DNA of 64,000 nt from CAVQZC01 sp963718315. Lineage in GTDB: Bacteria > Actinomycetota > Thermoleophilia > Gaiellales > JAICJC01. The notes under the pieces are model-generated. The model was not told the DNA's origin. It made no database searches and was given only the letters and a program-made list of their open reading frames with translations. Position numbers and translations under genes: made by a program. This document shows, in pieces, positions 16,935 through 25,591 of this stretch (positions are counted from its first letter, which is position 1; each line of letters opens with the position of its first letter). Location of the stretch: the NCBI GenBank assembly GCA_963718315.1, contig CAVQZC010000012.1, positions 558,001 to 622,000 on the forward strand, given 5' to 3'.

Positions 16935-17374
16935 GCGAGCTGCGCCGCGTGTCCTCCGTGATGCGCTCCGCCTCCCGGCTGCCGGCGGTCGACCCGGTGC
17001 TGGAGCAGGCGCGTGAGGCCTGGCCGGATGCCGTGGGCGCCGCCATCGCCGCGGCGTCCCAACCGGCCCGGATGACCAAGGACGCGATCTGGGTGCACTG
17101 CACGAGCTCCGCCTGGGTGTCCGAGCTGACGATGCTGGCCGCCGACCTGCGGGCACGCCTGGCCGAGCGCGTCACGGGGCTGCCCAGCGGAATCCGGTTC
17201 GAGCTGGGAGACGTCGTCCAGGCTGCCCCTCCGGCGGCCGGCGGAGCCCCGCTGCTGGCGCCCGACCCGGAGCTGTCTGCGCGCGCCGACGAGCTGGTCT
17301 CGGACGTGTCCGACCCGGTGCTGCGGGAACGCATTCGCGAGGCGATTGAGCTCAGCCTGCGGCGCGGATCGTGA
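16931..17374 (+). CDS. dciA: DciA-type (DUF721) replicative helicase operator
   Basis: Member of DUF721, the family that includes DciA, the ancestral loader/operator of the DnaB helicase in bacteria without DnaC. 147 residues. The conserved part is residues about 22-100: ARAEAWPDAVG-like (visible as REAWPDAVGAAIAAASQPARM), DAIWVHCTSSAWVSELTML and LRARLAERVTGLPSGIRFEL. The tail is Pro/Ala-rich and then helical. The GTG start overlaps recF. The position between recF and gyrB is the standard actinobacterial one. Confidence 0.85.
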   Translation: MSELRRVSSVMRSASRLPAVDPVLEQAREAWPDAVGAAIAAASQPARMTKDAIWVHCTSSAWVSELTMLAADLRARLAERVTGLPSGIRFELGDVVQAAPPAAGGAPLLAPDPELSARADELVSDVSDPVLRERIREAIELSLRRGS

Positions 17375-17395
17375 CAGGTTCGGCACCGGTCTGAC

Positions 17396-17415
17396 GGGGT
17401 CGTCCGGGCGACCCC
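17396..17415 (+). terminator. possible stem-loop terminator or leader hairpin before gyrB
   Basis: Perfect 7-bp stem GGGGTCG / CGACCCC with a six-base loop, just after dciA. No U-tract follows; instead the gyrB -10-like TAGACT starts six bases later. It could be a weak terminator or a structure within the promoter region. Confidence 0.35.
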
Positions 17416-17420
17416 TCTGG

Positions 17421-17426
17421 TAGACT
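17421..17426 (+). promoter_or_regulatory. -10 box for gyrB
   Basis: TAGACT, identical to the dnaA -10, 38 bases before the gyrB TTG. A matching -35 was not convincing. Confidence 0.45.
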
Positions 17427-17464
17427 TCAGGTTGCAGAATTTCCCCTAACCAAGCGGGTTTTCC

Positions 17465-19855
17465 TTGGCCGAGATCGGCTACGACGCCAAAGACATCACA
17501 GTTCTCGAAGGGCTCGAGGCGGTTCGCCTCCGGCCCGGCATGTACATCGGAACTACCGGTTCTCCGGGACTCCACCACCTGGTCTACGAGGTGGTGGACA
17601 ACAGCGTTGACGAGGCCCTGCAGGGTCGCTGCGACCACATCGTGGTCACGATCCTTCCGGGCGACGTCGTCACGGTAGAGGACAACGGCAGCGGCATCCC
17701 CGTAGCGGTGATGGACTCCGTCGGGCTGCCGGCGGTCGAGGTCGTGCTCACCAAGCTGCATGCCGGCGGCAAGTTCGGTGGCAGCGGCTACAAGGTGTCG
17801 GGCGGCCTGCACGGCGTCGGCATCTCCGTCGTCAACGCGCTTTCCGACCACCTCCGCGTCGCGGTCAAGCGCGACGGCTACGTCTGGACCCAGCTCTACG
17901 AGCGCGGCGACCCCATGGGGCCGTTGGAGCGGGGCGAGGCGACCGACGAGCACGGGACGACGATCGAGTTCCACCCCGACCCCGAGATCTTCGAGGAGAC
18001 CGACTTCTCGTTCGACACGCTGGCGCAGCGGATGCGGGAGATGGCGTTCCTGACCAAGGGCCTTCGCATCGAGCTGATCGACGACCGCGCCGGCGGCCAG
18101 CGCGCGGACTTCCAGTTCGAGGGCGGCATCCGCGATTTCATCGCGTACGTCAACCAGAACAAGGACCCGGTCCACCCCGACGTCATCTACTTCGAGAACG
18201 AGACCCCTGAGGGCGAGGTCGAGGTCGCCATGCAGTGGAACAGCAGCTACGTGGAATCGACCTTCTCGTTCGCCAACAACATCAACACCCACGAGGGCGG
18301 CACCCACCTGTCCGGCTTCAAGGCCGCGCTCACGCGTACGCTCAACGACTACGCGCGGAACAAGGCGCTGCTGAAGGACAAGGAAGAGCCGCTGACCGGC
18401 GACGACTGCCGCGAGGGCCTGGCTGCGATCGTGTCCGTGAAGCTGCGCGACCCGCAGTTCGAGGGCCAGACCAAGACCAAGCTCGGCAACCCGTCCATCC
18501 GCGGACTCGTGGAGACGACGTGCAATGCCAAGCTGTCGGAGTACCTCGAGGAGCATCCCAACGAGGCGCGGGCAGTCATCAACAAGCTGATCGCGGCGAG
18601 CCGTGCCCGTCAGGCGGCCCGTAAGGCCCGTGACCTGATCCGCCGGAAGTCGGCGCTCTCGGGTGGCGGTCTCCCCGGCAAGCTGGCGGATTGCTCGATC
18701 AACAACCCGGAGGCCGCCGAGCTGTTCCTGGTCGAGGGCGACAGCGCCGGCGGCAGCGCCGTCGACGCGCGCGACCGCAGCTTCCAGGCGATCCTGCCGC
18801 TGCGCGGGAAGATCATCAACGTGGAGAAGGCTCGCATCAACAAGGTGCTCTCCAACAACGAGATCCAGGCGATGATCACCGCCGTCGGCACGGGCATCGG
18901 CGAGGAGTTCGACATCGAGCGGGCTCGCTACCACAAGGTGGTGCTGACCTGCGATGCCGACGTCGATGGCGCCCACATCCGGACGCTGATCCTGACGTTC
19001 CTGTTCCGTCAGATGAAGGAGCTGATCGAGGCCGGCTACGTGTACATCGCCCAGCCGCCGCTCTACCGCTTGAAGATGGGCAGCGAGGCGCGCTACTTCG
19101 AGAAGGACTTCCAGCTCGAGGAGTGGCTGATCCGTGAGCGCCTGGAGAAGATCCAGGTGCACGATCGCGGCGGGGAGGATGTCCGGCTGACGGAGGCGCG
19201 GCTGCAGCGCTTCCAGCGCTCGCTGCGGGAGTACGAGGGCTGGGCCGGCAAGCTGCGTGAGCAGTTCGGGGCGGCGCCGATCATCTACCTCAAGGACCAC
19301 CAGCTGATCGAGCGCGAGATCTCGGGCCTGGACGACCTGGCGGCATACCTGTCGTCGGAGGTTCCCGAGGACGAGCCGCACCGCGTGGAGGTCGTCGGTC
19401 GCGAGGACGACGCCCTGCGGGCCAAGATCACGGAGCGCACGACGGGCTCCTCGCACACGGCCAAGTTCCCGGCCGAGCTGTTCGCGAGCCCGGGCTATCG
19501 CAGCCTGCGGGCCGCGCATGCAAAGCTCGTCGAGGCGGTCGGGCTGCCGCCGTTCCAGCTCCAGCTGGGCAAGCGGTCGGAGCAGGTGCACACGTTCGAG
19601 GCGCTACGCCCTGCGCTGCTCGATCTCGCCAAGGAGGGACTCAACCTCCAGCGGTTCAAGGGTCTCGGCGAGATGAACCCCGACCAGCTGTGGGAGACCA
19701 CCATGAACCCCGGGAACAGAGTTCTCCAGCAGGTCTCCGTCGAGGACGCGGCGGCCGCGGATGAGGTGTTCTCGATGCTGATGGGCGACCGCGTGGAGCC
19801 GCGGCGCGAGTTCATCGAGCGGAACGCTCGCGACGTCAAGTTCCTCGACGTCTGA
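17465..19855 (+). CDS. gyrB: DNA gyrase subunit B (long form)
   Basis: ATPase subunit of gyrase, which introduces negative supercoils. 796 residues from a TTG start. The N-terminal GHKL domain has EAVRLRPGMYIGTTG, EVVDNSVDEAL, VEDNGSGIPV and SGGLHGVGISVVNALS. The TOPRIM domain has LFLVEGDSAGGSAVDARDR and CDADVDGAHIRTLIL. Between TOPRIM and the final RFKGLGEMNPDQLWETTMNP (residue about 731 on) there is an insertion of roughly 165 residues, as in E. coli-type GyrB; most actinobacterial GyrB proteins are near 650 residues. A gyrA gene follows 46 bases later, which argues against ParE. Confidence 0.96.
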   Translation: MAEIGYDAKDITVLEGLEAVRLRPGMYIGTTGSPGLHHLVYEVVDNSVDEALQGRCDHIVVTILPGDVVTVEDNGSGIPVAVMDSVGLPAVEVVLTKLHAGGKFGGSGYKVSGGLHGVGISVVNALSDHLRVAVKRDGYVWTQLYERGDPMGPLERGEATDEHGTTIEFHPDPEIFEETDFSFDTLAQRMREMAFLTKGLRIELIDDRAGGQRADFQFEGGIRDFIAYVNQNKDPVHPDVIYFENETPEGEVEVAMQWNSSYVESTFSFANNINTHEGGTHLSGFKAALTRTLNDYARNKALLKDKEEPLTGDDCREGLAAIVSVKLRDPQFEGQTKTKLGNPSIRGLVETTCNAKLSEYLEEHPNEARAVINKLIAASRARQAARKARDLIRRKSALSGGGLPGKLADCSINNPEAAELFLVEGDSAGGSAVDARDRSFQAILPLRGKIINVEKARINKVLSNNEIQAMITAVGTGIGEEFDIERARYHKVVLTCDADVDGAHIRTLILTFLFRQMKELIEAGYVYIAQPPLYRLKMGSEARYFEKDFQLEEWLIRERLEKIQVHDRGGEDVRLTEARLQRFQRSLREYEGWAGKLREQFGAAPIIYLKDHQLIEREISGLDDLAAYLSSEVPEDEPHRVEVVGREDDALRAKITERTTGSSHTAKFPAELFASPGYRSLRAAHAKLVEAVGLPPFQLQLGKRSEQVHTFEALRPALLDLAKEGLNLQRFKGLGEMNPDQLWETTMNPGNRVLQQVSVEDAAAADEVFSMLMGDRVEPRREFIERNARDVKFLDV

Positions 19856-19901
19856 TGCAGGTGACATCGGCCCCGGCCGGACAAGACGGAGGCGCTGCTA
19901 G

Positions 19902-22457
19902 GTGACCATGGACATCCTCGACGGCGGGCGGATCGAGCCCCGCGAGCTCGCGGAGGAGATGCGCTCGAGCTATCTCGACTACGCGATGAGCGTGATCGTG
20001 GGCCGCGCGCTGCCCGACGTTCGCGACGGACTCAAGCCGGTGCACCGTCGTGTGCTGTTCTCGATGAGCGAGAGCGGCCTGCAGCCGGGCCGTCCGTATT
20101 CCAAGTGCGCGGCTGTCGTGGGCGACGTGCTCGGCAAGTACCACCCCCACGGCGACACCGCCGCCTACGACGCGTTGGTGCGGATGGCGCAGTGGTTCTC
20201 GCTTCGCTACCCGCTTGTCGACGGCCAGGGGAACTTCGGCAACCAGGACGGGTATTCGGCGGCCGCCATGCGCTACACCGAGTGCCGGCTGTCGCCGCTG
20301 GCGGTCGAGATGCTGCGCGACATCGACTCCGAGACCGTCGACTTCATGCCGAACTACGACGAGCGCCGGCGCGAGCCGATCGTGCTGCCGTCCCGGTACC
20401 CGAATCTGCTGGTCAACGGTTCCAGCGGCATTGCCGTCGGCATGGCCACGAATATCCCGCCGCACAACCTCGGCGAGGCGATCGACGCCGTGGTCGAGCT
20501 GATCGACAACCCGGATGCGAGCACCGCGGACCTGATGCGGCACATCAAGGGCCCCGACTTCCCGACCGGTGGAATCATCATGGGCACGTCGGGTATCCGT
20601 GAGGCCTACGAGACGGGCCGCGGCCGGGTCGTGATGCGTGCGCGCATTCACAACGAGGAGCTGAAGGGCGGAAGGAACGCCCTGATCGTCACCGAGGTGC
20701 CCTACCAGGTGAAGCGCGACGGCGACGACGGCGTGGTGAAGAAGATCGCCGACCTGGTCGAGGACAAGGTCATTCCCGAGATCAGCGACGTCAACAACCA
20801 CTCCGACCGCACCGGCACCCGGATCACGATCGAGCTGAAGCGCGACGCGATCCCCAAGGTTGTGCTGAACAAGCTGTACAAGCACACACCGCTGCAGAGC
20901 ACGTTCGGGGTCAACATGGTCGCGCTGGTTGACGGCGTCCACCCGCGGACGCTGTCGCTGAAGCAGATGCTGGTGCACTACATCGACCACCAGAAGGAAG
21001 TGGTCACCCGGCGCACCAAGTTCGAGCTCGACCGGGCCGAGAAGCGGGCGCACGTCCTCGAGGGCTACCTGATTGCGCTGGACAACCTCGACGCTGTGAT
21101 CGCGCTGATCCGGGCGTCCGACGACACCGAGGGCGCCCGCCTCCAGCTGCAGGAGCGATTCGGGCTGTCCGAGATCCAGGCCCAGGCGATCCTCGAGATG
21201 CGGCTCCGCGCCCTGACCGGGCTGGAGCGGCGCCGGATCGAGCAGGAGCACGCCGACCTGCTCGAGCGGATTGCCGAGCTGAGGGAGATCCTGGCCGATG
21301 ACGACAAGCTGCTGGCCCTGATCAAGGAAGAGCTGGCGGAGATCCGTGCGCGGTTCGCCGATGAGCGGCGCACCGAGATCGTGCCGGCCGAAGGCGAGAT
21401 CGATCTCGAGCAGCTCATTGCCGAGGAGGACATGGTCATCTCCATGACGGCAAGTGGCTACATCAAGCGCCTGCCGTTGACGACGTACCGCACCCAGGGC
21501 CGCGGCGGTGTCGGCATCACGGGGATGGATCTCAAGGAGGGCGACTACATCGAGCACCTGTTCGTCGCCTCGACGCACGACTACCTGTTGTTCTTCACGA
21601 CGGTCGGGAAGGTGTACCGGGTGAAGGTGCACGAGCTCCCGCTGGGATCGCGGCAATCCAAGGGCCGCGCCCTGGTCAACGTGCTGCCGCTGCGCCAGGA
21701 CGAGTACGTCCGCGCGGTGATCGACACGCGTGACTACAGCGAGGGCAAGTACCTGCTCTTCGCCACCCGCAACGGGGTCGTCAAGAAGACCGAGTTCAAG
21801 GCATACGACACCGTGCTTCGCGCCGACGGCATCATCGCCCTCAAGATCCGCGAAGGCGACGAGCTGATCGGCGTGCGGCTCACCGACGGCGAGGACCACG
21901 TCCTGATGGTGTCGCGCAACGGCTATGCCGTGCGGTTCTCGGAGAAGGATGTCCGCGCGATGGGCCGCGACACGAGCGGCGTCGCGGGCATGAAGCTGCG
22001 CCCCGGCGATGAGGTGATCGCCGTCGAGATCGCGCGCGACGACCAGGATCTCCTGGTGGTCACCGAGAACGGCTTCGGCAAACGCACCCGCGTGGAGGAG
22101 TACCCGACCAAGGGCCGCGGGACGATGGGCGTGCTGACCATCCGCTACACCGAGGCCCGCGGGCGCCTGGCGGGTGCCATGATCGTCCGCGACGGCTACG
22201 AGGTGATGCTGATCTCGCAGGACGGCACCGTGATCCGGCAGGCCGCCGGCGGGATCTCCCGCATGGGGCGCGCCACCCAGGGCGTCCGGGTGATGAACAT
22301 GCGCGAGGAAGACCGTGTCTCGTCGATCGCCCGGGTGTCGGAGCAGACCGTGCCCGATGGACCCGATGGCGAGCTCGAGAGTGATGTACCGGCCGAGCTC
22401 GAGGACGGCGCGTCCCCACCCGAAGACGACGCCATCCCGCCTGAAACCGATGAATAA
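19902..22457 (+). CDS. gyrA: DNA gyrase subunit A
   Basis: DNA breakage-reunion subunit of gyrase. 851 residues. Catalytic Tyr in AAAMRYTECRL (residue about 125). The quinolone-determining stretch reads HPHGDTAAYDALVRMAQ, with Thr at the position of E. coli Ser83 and Asp kept at position 87. The C-terminal pinwheel begins with the GyrA box QGRGGVG (about residue 532), which marks gyrase rather than topoisomerase IV. The tail is acidic. The start may be GTG 19902 or ATG 19908, two codons later. It is co-transcribed with gyrB. Confidence 0.97.
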   Translation: MTMDILDGGRIEPRELAEEMRSSYLDYAMSVIVGRALPDVRDGLKPVHRRVLFSMSESGLQPGRPYSKCAAVVGDVLGKYHPHGDTAAYDALVRMAQWFSLRYPLVDGQGNFGNQDGYSAAAMRYTECRLSPLAVEMLRDIDSETVDFMPNYDERRREPIVLPSRYPNLLVNGSSGIAVGMATNIPPHNLGEAIDAVVELIDNPDASTADLMRHIKGPDFPTGGIIMGTSGIREAYETGRGRVVMRARIHNEELKGGRNALIVTEVPYQVKRDGDDGVVKKIADLVEDKVIPEISDVNNHSDRTGTRITIELKRDAIPKVVLNKLYKHTPLQSTFGVNMVALVDGVHPRTLSLKQMLVHYIDHQKEVVTRRTKFELDRAEKRAHVLEGYLIALDNLDAVIALIRASDDTEGARLQLQERFGLSEIQAQAILEMRLRALTGLERRRIEQEHADLLERIAELREILADDDKLLALIKEELAEIRARFADERRTEIVPAEGEIDLEQLIAEEDMVISMTASGYIKRLPLTTYRTQGRGGVGITGMDLKEGDYIEHLFVASTHDYLLFFTTVGKVYRVKVHELPLGSRQSKGRALVNVLPLRQDEYVRAVIDTRDYSEGKYLLFATRNGVVKKTEFKAYDTVLRADGIIALKIREGDELIGVRLTDGEDHVLMVSRNGYAVRFSEKDVRAMGRDTSGVAGMKLRPGDEVIAVEIARDDQDLLVVTENGFGKRTRVEEYPTKGRGTMGVLTIRYTEARGRLAGAMIVRDGYEVMLISQDGTVIRQAAGGISRMGRATQGVRVMNMREEDRVSSIARVSEQTVPDGPDGELESDVPAELEDGASPPEDDAIPPETDE

Positions 22458-22481
22458 CCCTCTTTGGGCTTGTGCCTTCAG

Positions 22482-22519
22482 TCCAATCGTCCGTTAACGA
22501 ACGATGGAAGGAATTGGAT
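22482..22519. promoter_or_regulatory. nested inverted repeat downstream of gyrA / upstream of merR-like gene
   Basis: Inner near-palindrome ATCGTCCGTTAACGAACGAT (22486-22505, one mismatched pair) inside outer arms TCCAAT (22482-22487) and ATTGGA (22514-22519). No U-run follows, so an operator for the downstream regulator is at least as likely as a terminator for gyrA. Confidence 0.45.
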
Positions 22520-22591
22520 AGAGGCCGTGGAAATATCTGGTTGTACATGCCGGACTCGGCCCGCGTTTCCCGTCCGATGAGGTGAGCTCCC

Positions 22592-22891
22592 ATGCGGCAA
22601 GTCGATCTTCTCGAACCGGTCAGCCTGAACGACAGGCTGCCGATGCTCGACCTCTATCTCGGCCAGGTCTGCTCGCTCGCCGGGATCTCCAAGATGCAGC
22701 TCGACTACTGGACGAACAAGGCGGAGATTCCCACGAAGGGGCGGAAGCAGCGGGTCTACGACATGGACGCCGTCGAGCTCGTGATGCTGATCAAGCAGGC
22801 GAAGGACAAGGGCCTCAATCTGGGCGCTGCGATCGCCGCTGCACGGGAGTTCCAGGCCCGTCGGGCCGCCGATTCGCGTCTCGCTTCCTGA
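22592..22891 (+). CDS. small MerR-like helix-turn-helix protein
   Basis: 99-residue DNA-binding protein. Residues about 20-60 form a MerR-type winged helix: GQVCSLAGISKMQLDYWTNK, then GRKQRVYDMDAVELVML, and a helix with KDKGLNLGAAIAAAREF that resembles the second MerR helix pair. There is no effector domain and no cysteine cluster, so it may be a constitutive or architectural regulator. The ATG follows GAGGTGAG. It stands alone between gyrA and a convergent galT-like gene. Target unknown; the palindrome at 22482-22519 is a candidate site. Confidence 0.75.
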   Translation: MRQVDLLEPVSLNDRLPMLDLYLGQVCSLAGISKMQLDYWTNKAEIPTKGRKQRVYDMDAVELVMLIKQAKDKGLNLGAAIAAAREFQARRAADSRLAS

Positions 22892-22900
22892 CCGTAGCCT

Positions 22901-23755
22901 TCAGGGCAATGCCATAGCCCGAAGCTCATCGGCGGCGATCACCGGGTCGACCACGTTGACCCAGATGCCGGCGCCGAGCTCCACGGCCGCCGCCACCGTC
23001 AGCCGGGGCAGCAGCTCGACATGCCAGTGGAACGTGGTGTCCGCCGGGGGCCCGTCGTGCAGCAGGGCGTTCCACGCCAGGCGATCGCCGAGCACCCCTC
23101 CCAGCCGTGTGGCAGCGTCGCGGATCGACGCGCCCAGCGCCTCGGCGTCGGCCGGCCGGGCGGCGTGGCTGGTTGGCACGATCCAGGTCTCGTAGGGCAT
23201 CCGGCTCCACGGCGGGCAGACGGCCGCCAGATCACCGGTCACCGCGATCGGCCGGGTGGCGGCCAGGAGCTCGCACAATGGACAGCCGGCGGCGGCCGCG
23301 AACGCCGCAGCCTCGGCTGCGGGCACCGGCGGCACGTCGGCCAGCGGCAGGATCTGGGAATGGGAGTGTTCGAGCGAGGCGCCCGCCTCGATCCCCTCGT
23401 TGATCGAGCACAGGACGTAGCCGGCACCGGTTGCCAGGTGGTGATCGCGACGGCGAAACCAGGCGGTGGCCATCGCCTCGGCGACTCCCGGCGCCGTCTG
23501 CGCGAACCTGGTGGCGTGAGCGGGTCCGTGCACCGCGACCTCCTGGCCCGGGAAAGCCGGGTACTTGTTGGGCACCACGCGGACCGTCCATCCCGGGGTG
23601 TCGGGGAGCCCGCCCTGCGGTCGGCCAACGTCGTCGACCTCCGGCGGAGTGCGATCCTCGTGGCCCTCGTCGAAGGGACACGTCGAGGGGTCTGACGGCG
23701 CCAGCTCGACGCCCCGTCTCGCGCCCGGACGGGTCGCCCTGCCGGCGGCGATCAC
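22901..23755 (-). CDS. galactose-1-phosphate uridylyltransferase-like protein (HIT superfamily)
   Basis: Nucleotidyl transferase of the GalT branch, which swaps UMP between UDP-glucose and a hexose-1-phosphate. N-terminal domain: CPFDEGHEDRTPPE, then VVPNKYPAF. The active-site motif is EHSHSQILPL (canonical HPHxQ changed to HSHSQ), and the C-terminal half has the second TTFHWHVELLPR. The listed GTG start gives 284 residues, but the upstream frame reads LRYNPLTQIPVVIAAGRA, the typical GalT opening, reachable only from a CTG at about 23788. The real start is therefore uncertain, or there is a small sequence error. The sugar substrate is not certain. Confidence 0.82.
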   Translation of the reverse strand: MIAAGRATRPGARRGVELAPSDPSTCPFDEGHEDRTPPEVDDVGRPQGGLPDTPGWTVRVVPNKYPAFPGQEVAVHGPAHATRFAQTAPGVAEAMATAWFRRRDHHLATGAGYVLCSINEGIEAGASLEHSHSQILPLADVPPVPAAEAAAFAAAAGCPLCELLAATRPIAVTGDLAAVCPPWSRMPYETWIVPTSHAARPADAEALGASIRDAATRLGGVLGDRLAWNALLHDGPPADTTFHWHVELLPRLTVAAAVELGAGIWVNVVDPVIAADELRAMALP

Positions 23756-23872
23756 GACCGGTATCTGCGTCAGAGGGTTGTATCGCAGGTCGATCTGTAA
23801 GCACCTCGAAAAGATCGGGGTGGAGGCCGCCTCGCTGGGCTAGGGTGGCCCCGGCACGTTCCACCGTACCCG

Positions 23873-25585
23873 ATGCGTCCACGCCCCCGATCCGCAACCC
23901 TGGCGATCGTTGCGCTCACTGCAGCGCTGTGCGGGTCGGCCGCAACTCCCGCAGCGTCGGCGGCCGGAGACGGAATGCGGCTGACGACCGTTCATGTGGC
24001 GGCGCCGAGCTCCGTGACCGGGCTCAGGGCGCCGTTCGTGTTCCAGATGGTCGGGCTTCGCTGGCGGGGCGGCGGCGGCCTGGAGCTTCGATCGCGCCGC
24101 GATGGAGGCTCGTGGAGCGCGTGGGCGGCGGTGGGCAGCGAGGAGCCCGCCTGGACCGCCGCCGCGCGAGCGGTGCAGATCCGCCGCACGGGGCCCGGGC
24201 CGGTTCGAGACCTGGCGGTCACCTTCATCGCGGTGCCGCCGATGCGGATGCCCAAACAGGCCGGAATGGTGGCCCATACCGCCGGGATGCCGCCGATCAT
24301 CACCCGGGCCGGCTGGGGCGCGAACGAGTCGCTGCGCCGGGCGCCGCCCGAGATCGCGCCGGCGTTGAAGATGGTCTTCGTCCACCACACGGACACGACC
24401 AACTCCTACTCGTGCTCCAGCTCGGCCCAGATCGTGCGCGGGATCTACGCCTACCACGTGCTCAGCCTGGGCTGGAACGACATTGGCTACAACTTCCTGA
24501 TCGATCGCTGTGGCCGGATCTTCGAGGGCCGCTACGGCGGTATGACGAGGCCGGTCGTGGGCGCACAGACCGGCGGGTTCAACTGGGAGACCGCCGGCAT
24601 CGCCATGATTGGCACGTTCAACACGGTGCGCCCTACCTCGTCCGCCCTCTGGTCGCTGGAGCGGCTGATCGCCTGGCGGCTCGACGTCGCCCATGTCAAC
24701 CCGCTGAGCGCCTCGCTGATGACCTCGTCGGGCAACAACCCGGAATATCCGGCGGGACACAAGCTGTGGCTGCGAAACGTCTCCGGTCACCGCGACGGCT
24801 ACCCGACTGCCTGTCCCGGCAACGCGCTGTATCCGCTGCTTCCGGCGATCGCCCGCGCCGCGGCTTCGATCGGCCTGCCGAAGATCTACCACCCGATGAT
24901 CAACGCCCCCATCCGCCGCACGGGGCCGGGAACCGCCGATCCGATCAGCTTCCATGCAGCCTTCAGCCATGCGACCACCTGGCAGCTCCAGGTGAAGGGA
25001 CCGCTGGGGGAGACGGCCGGAACCCGGCGTGGGTACGGCACCACTGTGGCCTGGACGTGGTCGGGGCAGGCCGCAAACCTTCCCCCCGGTGCCTACCACT
25101 GGACGCTCACCGCCCCGGGGGCGCGGGGAGTGAGCATGTCGCTCGGCTCCCTGGCCGCGTGGGTCGCCGGCGGGGCCCCGGTTGCCTACTCCGGAACCAC
25201 CACGGGCGGCAACCTGGAGAGCCTGCTGAAGATCGATGGGGATACGCTCGACGTGGCGGGCGCACCGGCCGTGCTGGCGACCACGAACGCCGTTCGGATC
25301 ACCGAGCCCCAGCTGGCCGCCGCCAGGGAGGTGGGCGTTCGCTTCACCGCCACCACTGCTGTCACCGACGCGGTCGTCCAGGTCTGGAACTACACGGCGA
25401 ACGCCTGGGCGACGGTCGGGATGTGCTCCGTCGCGGCCGGGCACCCATGCGTGGTGGAACGCGCCCTGGACGTGCCCAGCAAGGGCCGTTGGGATGCCTC
25501 AACTGAGACGGTCGAGATGCGCGCCCGGTATGTGTTCCAGACGCCGACCCGGGTCGACGAGTCGCACACGCTCATGGTTGACTAG
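23873..25585 (+). CDS. secreted N-acetylmuramoyl-L-alanine amidase / PGRP-domain protein
   Basis: Exported protein with a Sec signal peptide (MRPRPRSATLAIVALTAALC, cleavage near ASAA). Residues about 140-320 form a peptidoglycan-recognition/Amidase_2 domain: ITRAGWGANESLR, the zinc His in KMVFVHHTDT, GWNDIGYNFLID, and the second ligand pair in VSGHRDGYPTACPGN (His and Cys). Such domains cleave the amide between MurNAc and the stem peptide. Residues about 345-415 resemble a FlgD-type Ig-like module, followed by a beta-rich C-terminal domain that was not recognised. 570 residues. Likely cell-wall turnover. Confidence 0.88.
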   Translation: MRPRPRSATLAIVALTAALCGSAATPAASAAGDGMRLTTVHVAAPSSVTGLRAPFVFQMVGLRWRGGGGLELRSRRDGGSWSAWAAVGSEEPAWTAAARAVQIRRTGPGPVRDLAVTFIAVPPMRMPKQAGMVAHTAGMPPIITRAGWGANESLRRAPPEIAPALKMVFVHHTDTTNSYSCSSSAQIVRGIYAYHVLSLGWNDIGYNFLIDRCGRIFEGRYGGMTRPVVGAQTGGFNWETAGIAMIGTFNTVRPTSSALWSLERLIAWRLDVAHVNPLSASLMTSSGNNPEYPAGHKLWLRNVSGHRDGYPTACPGNALYPLLPAIARAAASIGLPKIYHPMINAPIRRTGPGTADPISFHAAFSHATTWQLQVKGPLGETAGTRRGYGTTVAWTWSGQAANLPPGAYHWTLTAPGARGVSMSLGSLAAWVAGGAPVAYSGTTTGGNLESLLKIDGDTLDVAGAPAVLATTNAVRITEPQLAAAREVGVRFTATTAVTDAVVQVWNYTANAWATVGMCSVAAGHPCVVERALDVPSKGRWDASTETVEMRARYVFQTPTRVDESHTLMVD

Positions 25586-25591
25586 AGCGCG

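Noticed and set aside
17396..17415. Strong intrinsic terminator before gyrB
   Set aside because: The stem is good but there is no U-tract, so it is kept only as a low-confidence hairpin.
20150..20200. Quinolone-resistance mutation in GyrA (Thr at the Ser83 position)
   Set aside because: Thr is a natural residue at this site in several bacteria and Asp87 is kept; resistance cannot be claimed.
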